This document shows, in pieces, positions 7,289 through 7,780 of a stretch of DNA of 7,780 nt (positions are counted from its first letter, which is position 1; each line of letters begins with the position of its first letter). Where the stretch lies: assembly GCA_002359975.1 (NCBI GenBank), contig DENG01000075.1:26586-34365 (forward strand), written 5' to 3'. Position numbers and translations under genes: made by a program. The stretch comes from Polynucleobacter sp. UBA2650 (GTDB taxonomy: Bacteria; Pseudomonadota; Gammaproteobacteria; Burkholderiales; Burkholderiaceae). The notes beneath the pieces were generated by a model, which was not told the origin of the DNA, did no database searches, and was given only the letters and a program-made list of their open reading frames with translations.

Positions 7289-7780
7289 TTATAGTTTATT
7301 AAGTTCAGCTAATCGTTCGGGGCTTCCTACATCGTGCCACGAACCCAGATATTTTTCACCAGAAACCCGATTATCTGCCATGGCCTTGCGCAATATGGGA
7401 GCCAATTTAGCGCTTTGCCCAGAAATGAGGCCCTTAAATAGGGTGTGGTGATAAATACCAATTCCAGAAAAAGTCAGTTTTGCACCCGTAGCCCCTACAT
7501 ATCCATCATCTCTGACCATTGTTTGGTCGAGATAAAAGTCTCCATGCGGGTGTTGGGGTGGATTGGGAACCATAATCAGATGGGCCAATAATTGAGCTTG
7601 GGAACGAAGCTCAAGAACTCGTTGGATTAAGCCCTGAATTGGAAAGTGGGGGATAAACACATCACCATTAATCACCAAGAAATAGTCATTAGCTCTAAGG
7701 AGTGGTAGTGCTTTACAGATACCACCTGCAGTCTCTAATGCCGATTCTTCTCGCGAGTAAAAGATTTGAAGACCAAACTG
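7289..7780 (-). CDS. murU: MurU-type sugar-phosphate nucleotidyltransferase (N-terminus cut off by window edge)
   Basis: The frame is open to the right edge, so the last 163 residues are visible. The N-terminal part with the expected nucleotide-binding LAAGxGxR signature lies outside. It is a GT-A-fold nucleotidyltransferase. SREESALETAGGI and NGDVF match the substrate-binding region and the metal-binding GD of this family, and the C-terminus has TFSGIGIYHHTLF, KLAPILRKAM and GSWHDVGSPERL. These resemble N-acetylmuramate-1-phosphate uridylyltransferase (MurU), which makes UDP-MurNAc from recycled wall sugar in a route that bypasses fosfomycin-sensitive MurA. A TTG near 7678 (L-V-I-N-G-D) is internal, not a start. 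Mannose-1-phosphate guanylyltransferase is a common alternative annotation. An amgK kinase gene just beyond the right edge would settle it. It is probably the visible start of an operon with pepP. Confidence 0.85.
   Translation of the reverse strand, partial: QFGLQIFYSREESALETAGGICKALPLLRANDYFLVINGDVFIPHFPIQGLIQRVLELRSQAQLLAHLIMVPNPPQHPHGDFYLDQTMVRDDGYVGATGAKLTFSGIGIYHHTLFKGLISGQSAKLAPILRKAMADNRVSGEKYLGSWHDVGSPERLAELNKL

Noticed and set aside
7289..7678. A complete 129-residue protein starting at 7678
   Set aside because: The start codon there is TTG inside the conserved VINGD segment. The frame continues open to the window edge with good family matches (SREESALETAGGI), so this is a truncated longer gene.

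Overview
The window is a compact block of bacterial housekeeping genes, all on the minus strand, so transcription runs from high to low coordinates. Gene order, moderate GC content, the short (79-residue) Fis protein and the protein sequences point to a betaproteobacterium of the Burkholderiales. A Polynucleobacter-like freshwater member of the Burkholderiaceae is my best guess. This is inferred from remembered family sequences, not from a search.

Layout in transcription order: a 5'-truncated murU-type nucleotidyltransferase (7289-7780, runs off the right edge), pepP (5899-7275), a UbiH/COQ6-family FAD monooxygenase (4689-5885), then an 89-base gap. After the gap come dusB (3583-4599), fis (3332-3571), purH (1748-3328), ruvC (1245-1748), ruvA (654-1235) and ruvB (1-647, 3' end cut off by the left edge). 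Apart from that gap the genes are separated by 3 to 13 bases or overlap (purH/ruvC, TGATG). This suggests two transcription units, murU-pepP-ubiH and dusB-fis-purH-ruvC-ruvA-ruvB, or a single read-through unit.

The only notable non-coding stretch is 4600-4688. It holds a perfect 7-base inverted repeat, a second AT-rich stem-loop, and a weak candidate promoter reading toward dusB whose spacer is largely made of the first inverted repeat. There is no gene-free stretch over 300 bases.

Functionally, the downstream unit joins tRNA dihydrouridylation (DusB), a nucleoid protein that responds to growth state in other bacteria (Fis), the last two steps of IMP synthesis (PurH) and the complete Holliday-junction machinery (RuvC resolvase, RuvA junction binder, RuvB motor). 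The upstream unit joins peptidoglycan recycling (MurU), proline-specific peptide trimming (PepP) and a probable ubiquinone-pathway hydroxylase. I saw no mobile element, CRISPR array, tRNA, rRNA, phage gene or defence gene, and no broken gene. I do not see a new biological system here. The findings are modest and concern gene starts, regulation and small sequence oddities.
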